This document shows, piece after piece, positions 6,860 through 7,450 of a stretch of DNA of 7,450 nt (position 1 is its first letter; every line of letters begins with the position of its first letter). Origin of the DNA: Bacillota bacterium (GTDB taxonomy: Bacteria > Bacillota > Clostridia > Peptostreptococcales > Anaerovoracaceae); contig JAEEIC010000294.1 in NCBI GenBank assembly GCA_016281165.1, positions 1 through 7,450 on the forward strand. Reading direction: 5' to 3'. The translations under genes were made by a program, and so were the position numbers. The notes beneath the pieces are model-generated. The model was given only the letters and a program-made list of their open reading frames with translations. It was not told the origin of the DNA and searched no databases.

Positions 6860-7450
6860 ATTCCTCAACATAGAGCAGCGTGCGGTAGGTCTGCCTTGAC
6901 TGGGTGGTCAGGTACAGAGTATAGAATCCGGGAGCGCTCAGTCTGAAGCTCAGGTCTTCATGTATCTGTATCCCCGCGGAAGCTCTCTTCATCTGGCCCG
7001 CGGACCAGAGACCCTTGACGAGCTGGAGCTTGTAAGGCTCCCCGCTCTCGCTGAGCCCCGCTACCGTCAGCCTGTGCTCACCGCTGCTTACGGTGGTCGT
7101 CCCGTTGTATTCGGTCAGGATCCCGTCCACGGTGATCACCGGCATATCCTTGTCGATGACCCTGACATAACGTACAGCTTCGCCTATGTTGCCCGCGTGG
7201 TCCTCTGCCGAGTAGGTCACGGCGTAGATGCCGGGCCTGCTCAGCAGCACTTCCCGAGCGTCATAGCTCAGGCTGTTCTCCTTTATGCCCTCATTGTCCC
7301 AGACGTGGACGCCTTTGTCCACGGCGAGCAGGGCCGCGAGCTCTTCGGCCGTGCTGTCCTGCCTTAAGGAGACAGTCGAGGTATCAAAGCTTATGATGGG
7401 CATGATCTTGTCTATGTTGTTCACGGTGATGCTGGCCGAAGCGCTGTTGC
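6858..7450 (-). CDS. C-terminal part of an Ig-like-domain cell-surface protein (partial, 5' end outside window)
   Basis: 196 codons are visible, ending at TAA (6858-6860). The frame stays open to the right edge, and the sequence before the GTG at 7424 (NSASASIT) reads as the last strand of another Ig-like domain, so that GTG is almost certainly internal. Visible residues 17-98 form a bacterial Ig-like domain of the DUF5011/HYR type: PIISFD opening, a VHVWDNEG middle, and the PGIYAVTYSAEDHAGNIG signature before the last strand. Residues about 102-196 form a second beta-rich domain opening PVITVDG and ending with a GFYTLYLTTQ strand and LLYVEE. There is no SLH, LPXTG or membrane segment at the C-terminus, so any anchor must be N-terminal or indirect. 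The gene lies 12 bases upstream of the giant SLH-protein gene and is co-oriented, so the two probably form one surface-protein operon. Ligand unknown. Confidence 0.88.
   Translation of the reverse strand, partial: NSASASITVNNIDKIMPIISFDTSTVSLRQDSTAEELAALLAVDKGVHVWDNEGIKENSLSYDAREVLLSRPGIYAVTYSAEDHAGNIGEAVRYVRVIDKDMPVITVDGILTEYNGTTTVSSGEHRLTVAGLSESGEPYKLQLVKGLWSAGQMKRASAGIQIHEDLSFRLSAPGFYTLYLTTQSRQTYRTLLYVEE

Noticed and set aside
7422..7424. GTG as the start of the upstream surface-protein gene
   Set aside because: The frame stays open beyond it to the window edge, and the residues before it read as the final strand of another Ig-like domain. No Shine-Dalgarno sequence stands at a suitable distance.
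1..7450. CRISPR array, tRNA or rRNA gene, insertion sequence or integration site
   Set aside because: No regularly spaced direct repeats, cloverleaf-like elements, transposase reading frame or terminal inverted repeats were seen. Almost all of the window is accounted for by coding sequence.

Overview
The window looks like part of a chromosome from an anaerobic Gram-positive bacterium, most likely a Clostridia-type member of the Bacillota. The evidence is a strong AAGGAGG ribosome binding site, a Firmicutes-style Sec signal peptide, and a very large secreted protein ending in three S-layer homology (SLH) repeats. The DNA is GC-rich by eye, with mostly G or C at third codon positions, yet ATA (Ile) and AGG/AGA (Arg) codons remain common. 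The genus cannot be named from this sequence.

Layout. Positions 1-150 hold the last 49 codons of a rightward gene of unknown function. A GC-rich hairpin with a T tract at 161-194 lies between this gene and the leftward gene that converges on it, and probably terminates both. Positions 207-6845 (minus strand) are one uninterrupted 2212-residue cell-surface protein that fills almost 90 percent of the window. Positions 6858-7450 (minus strand) are the C-terminal 196 residues of a second surface protein made of Ig-like domains; its start lies beyond the right edge.

How the genes work together. The two minus-strand genes are 12 bases apart, and the stop codon of the first shares bases with the Shine-Dalgarno sequence of the second. 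They are therefore almost certainly co-transcribed and probably translationally coupled. The large protein reads in order: signal peptide, an N-terminal beta-sandwich-like region, two or more Ig-like segments, a glycine-rich amphipathic beta region of about 385 residues, two fibronectin-III-like modules, three further Ig-like modules, a divergent InlB B-repeat, a Pro/Gly/Ser linker, and three SLH repeats that should hold it to the cell wall. The upstream protein has Ig-like domains but no C-terminal anchor, so it is held some other way or released. The likely role is a surface stalk or adhesin, but the ligand is unknown and no catalytic motif was recognised.

No RNA gene, mobile element, CRISPR array or promoter was seen. 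The most interesting part is the unassigned central beta region of the large protein.
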